A stretch of 6,196 nt of DNA from DATLFA01 sp039934635 (GTDB lineage Bacteria; Actinomycetota; Acidimicrobiia; Acidimicrobiales; WLNW01). Both the position numbers and the translations under genes were made by a program. Each line of letters opens with the position of its first letter. The first letter of the stretch is position 1. Below the pieces are notes generated by a model. That model did no database searches and was not told the origin of the DNA. It saw only the letters and a program-made list of their open reading frames with translations. The stretch covers positions 1-6,196 of the forward strand of contig JBDTLT010000296.1 of NCBI GenBank assembly GCA_039934635.1. Reading direction: 5' to 3'. Of this stretch, positions 5,881-6,196 are shown piece by piece.

Positions 5881-6117
5881 TCAGTGCGAAACCATCCGAC
5901 GCCGCGGGCGTGTTGGCGTGTCGTCATCGTTGCGCGCGTGACCGCGCCCTTCGGCCACCCAGCGCAACGGTCGCCCATGCGCCCACAGCTCGATCATCCA
6001 ATCGTCGCCGCAGCCGATCTCGTCGATGACGGCATCGAGCGCGCGGTTGAGCGATTCGTGCGAGGTGGTGAGCCCCGTCGTCTCGTTCGTGAGCACGTAG
6101 GTCGAAGCGTCGATCAT
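5881..6117 (-). CDS. Small hypothetical protein, 78 residues
   Basis: Not recognised. From the ATG at 6117 it reads MIDASTYVLTNETTGLTTSH, with a probable alpha-helix (LNRALDAVIDEIG) and then an aromatic-rich stretch DDWMIELWAHGRPLRWVAEG (about 38-57), ending in a basic, Arg-rich tail. No signal peptide, membrane segment or catalytic motif is visible. An in-frame TAG four codons upstream makes this ATG the only reasonable start; AGAAGAT just before it is a weak ribosome site. Codon choice (GC-ending throughout) and the tryptophan- and acid-containing composition look coding. It is followed by the CxxC small gene on the same strand after 26 bases. A non-coding reading cannot be excluded from sequence alone. 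Confidence 0.55.
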   Translation of the reverse strand: MIDASTYVLTNETTGLTTSHESLNRALDAVIDEIGCGDDWMIELWAHGRPLRWVAEGRGHARNDDDTPTRPRRRMVSH

Positions 6118-6196
6118 ATGGATCTTCTATCGGCCGTGGCGCGTGCTGCTGAATGGGCGCTTCGGCTCCGATCGGTAGGGCGGGCGACCCGTTCGA

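Noticed and set aside
5460..6029. Plus-strand open frame of 189 codons at the right side
   Set aside because: Low-complexity Ser/Arg/Pro-rich translation without motifs, antisense to the more convincing small minus-strand genes and the stress-type promoter.

Overview
The window is GC-rich, densely packed bacterial DNA whose codons mostly end in G or C. Gene content points to an actinobacterium: a glyoxylate-shunt pair next to a RamB/ScfR-type regulator, a lone STAS protein, and weak or absent Shine-Dalgarno sites before several genes. A lineage such as Acidimicrobiia is a guess from sequence style, not something the window proves. No rRNA, tRNA, CRISPR array, insertion sequence or phage gene was seen, and no non-coding stretch exceeds about 155 bases.

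Left part (1-1784, minus strand): malate synthase A (aceB), followed 34 bases later by the N-terminal 58 residues of isocitrate lyase (aceA), which runs off the left edge. Together they form the glyoxylate bypass, which lets cells grow on acetate, fatty acids and other acetyl-CoA sources. Centre-left (1785-1937): a 153-base divergent control region with an AT-rich inverted repeat and a TTTGCAAA-like site. Right of it (1938-3416, plus strand) is a 492-residue XRE / degenerate-M78 / DUF2083-like regulator of the RamB/ScfR type. RamB proteins control acetate and glyoxylate genes in Corynebacterium and Mycobacterium, so this looks like a local regulator facing its targets. Its C-terminal part lacks the cysteines usual in the family.

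Centre-right (3466-5171, plus strand): a small cupin resembling cysteine-dioxygenase-like metal enzymes, and 5 bases after it an Amidohydro_2 family hydrolase/decarboxylase. They look like a two-gene unit of unknown substrate, possibly read on from the regulator 49 bases upstream.

Right part (5182-6117, minus strand): a single-domain STAS anti-anti-sigma-factor-like protein converges on the amidohydrolase with only 10 bases between them. Upstream of it lies a good match to a SigB/SigF-type general-stress promoter. Further upstream are two small uncharacterised genes in the same direction, one with a CxxC zinc-knuckle-like motif. This is mostly core-type metabolic DNA. The points most worth a second look are the cysteine-poor regulator with its control region, the cupin-amidohydrolase pair and the stress-type promoter.
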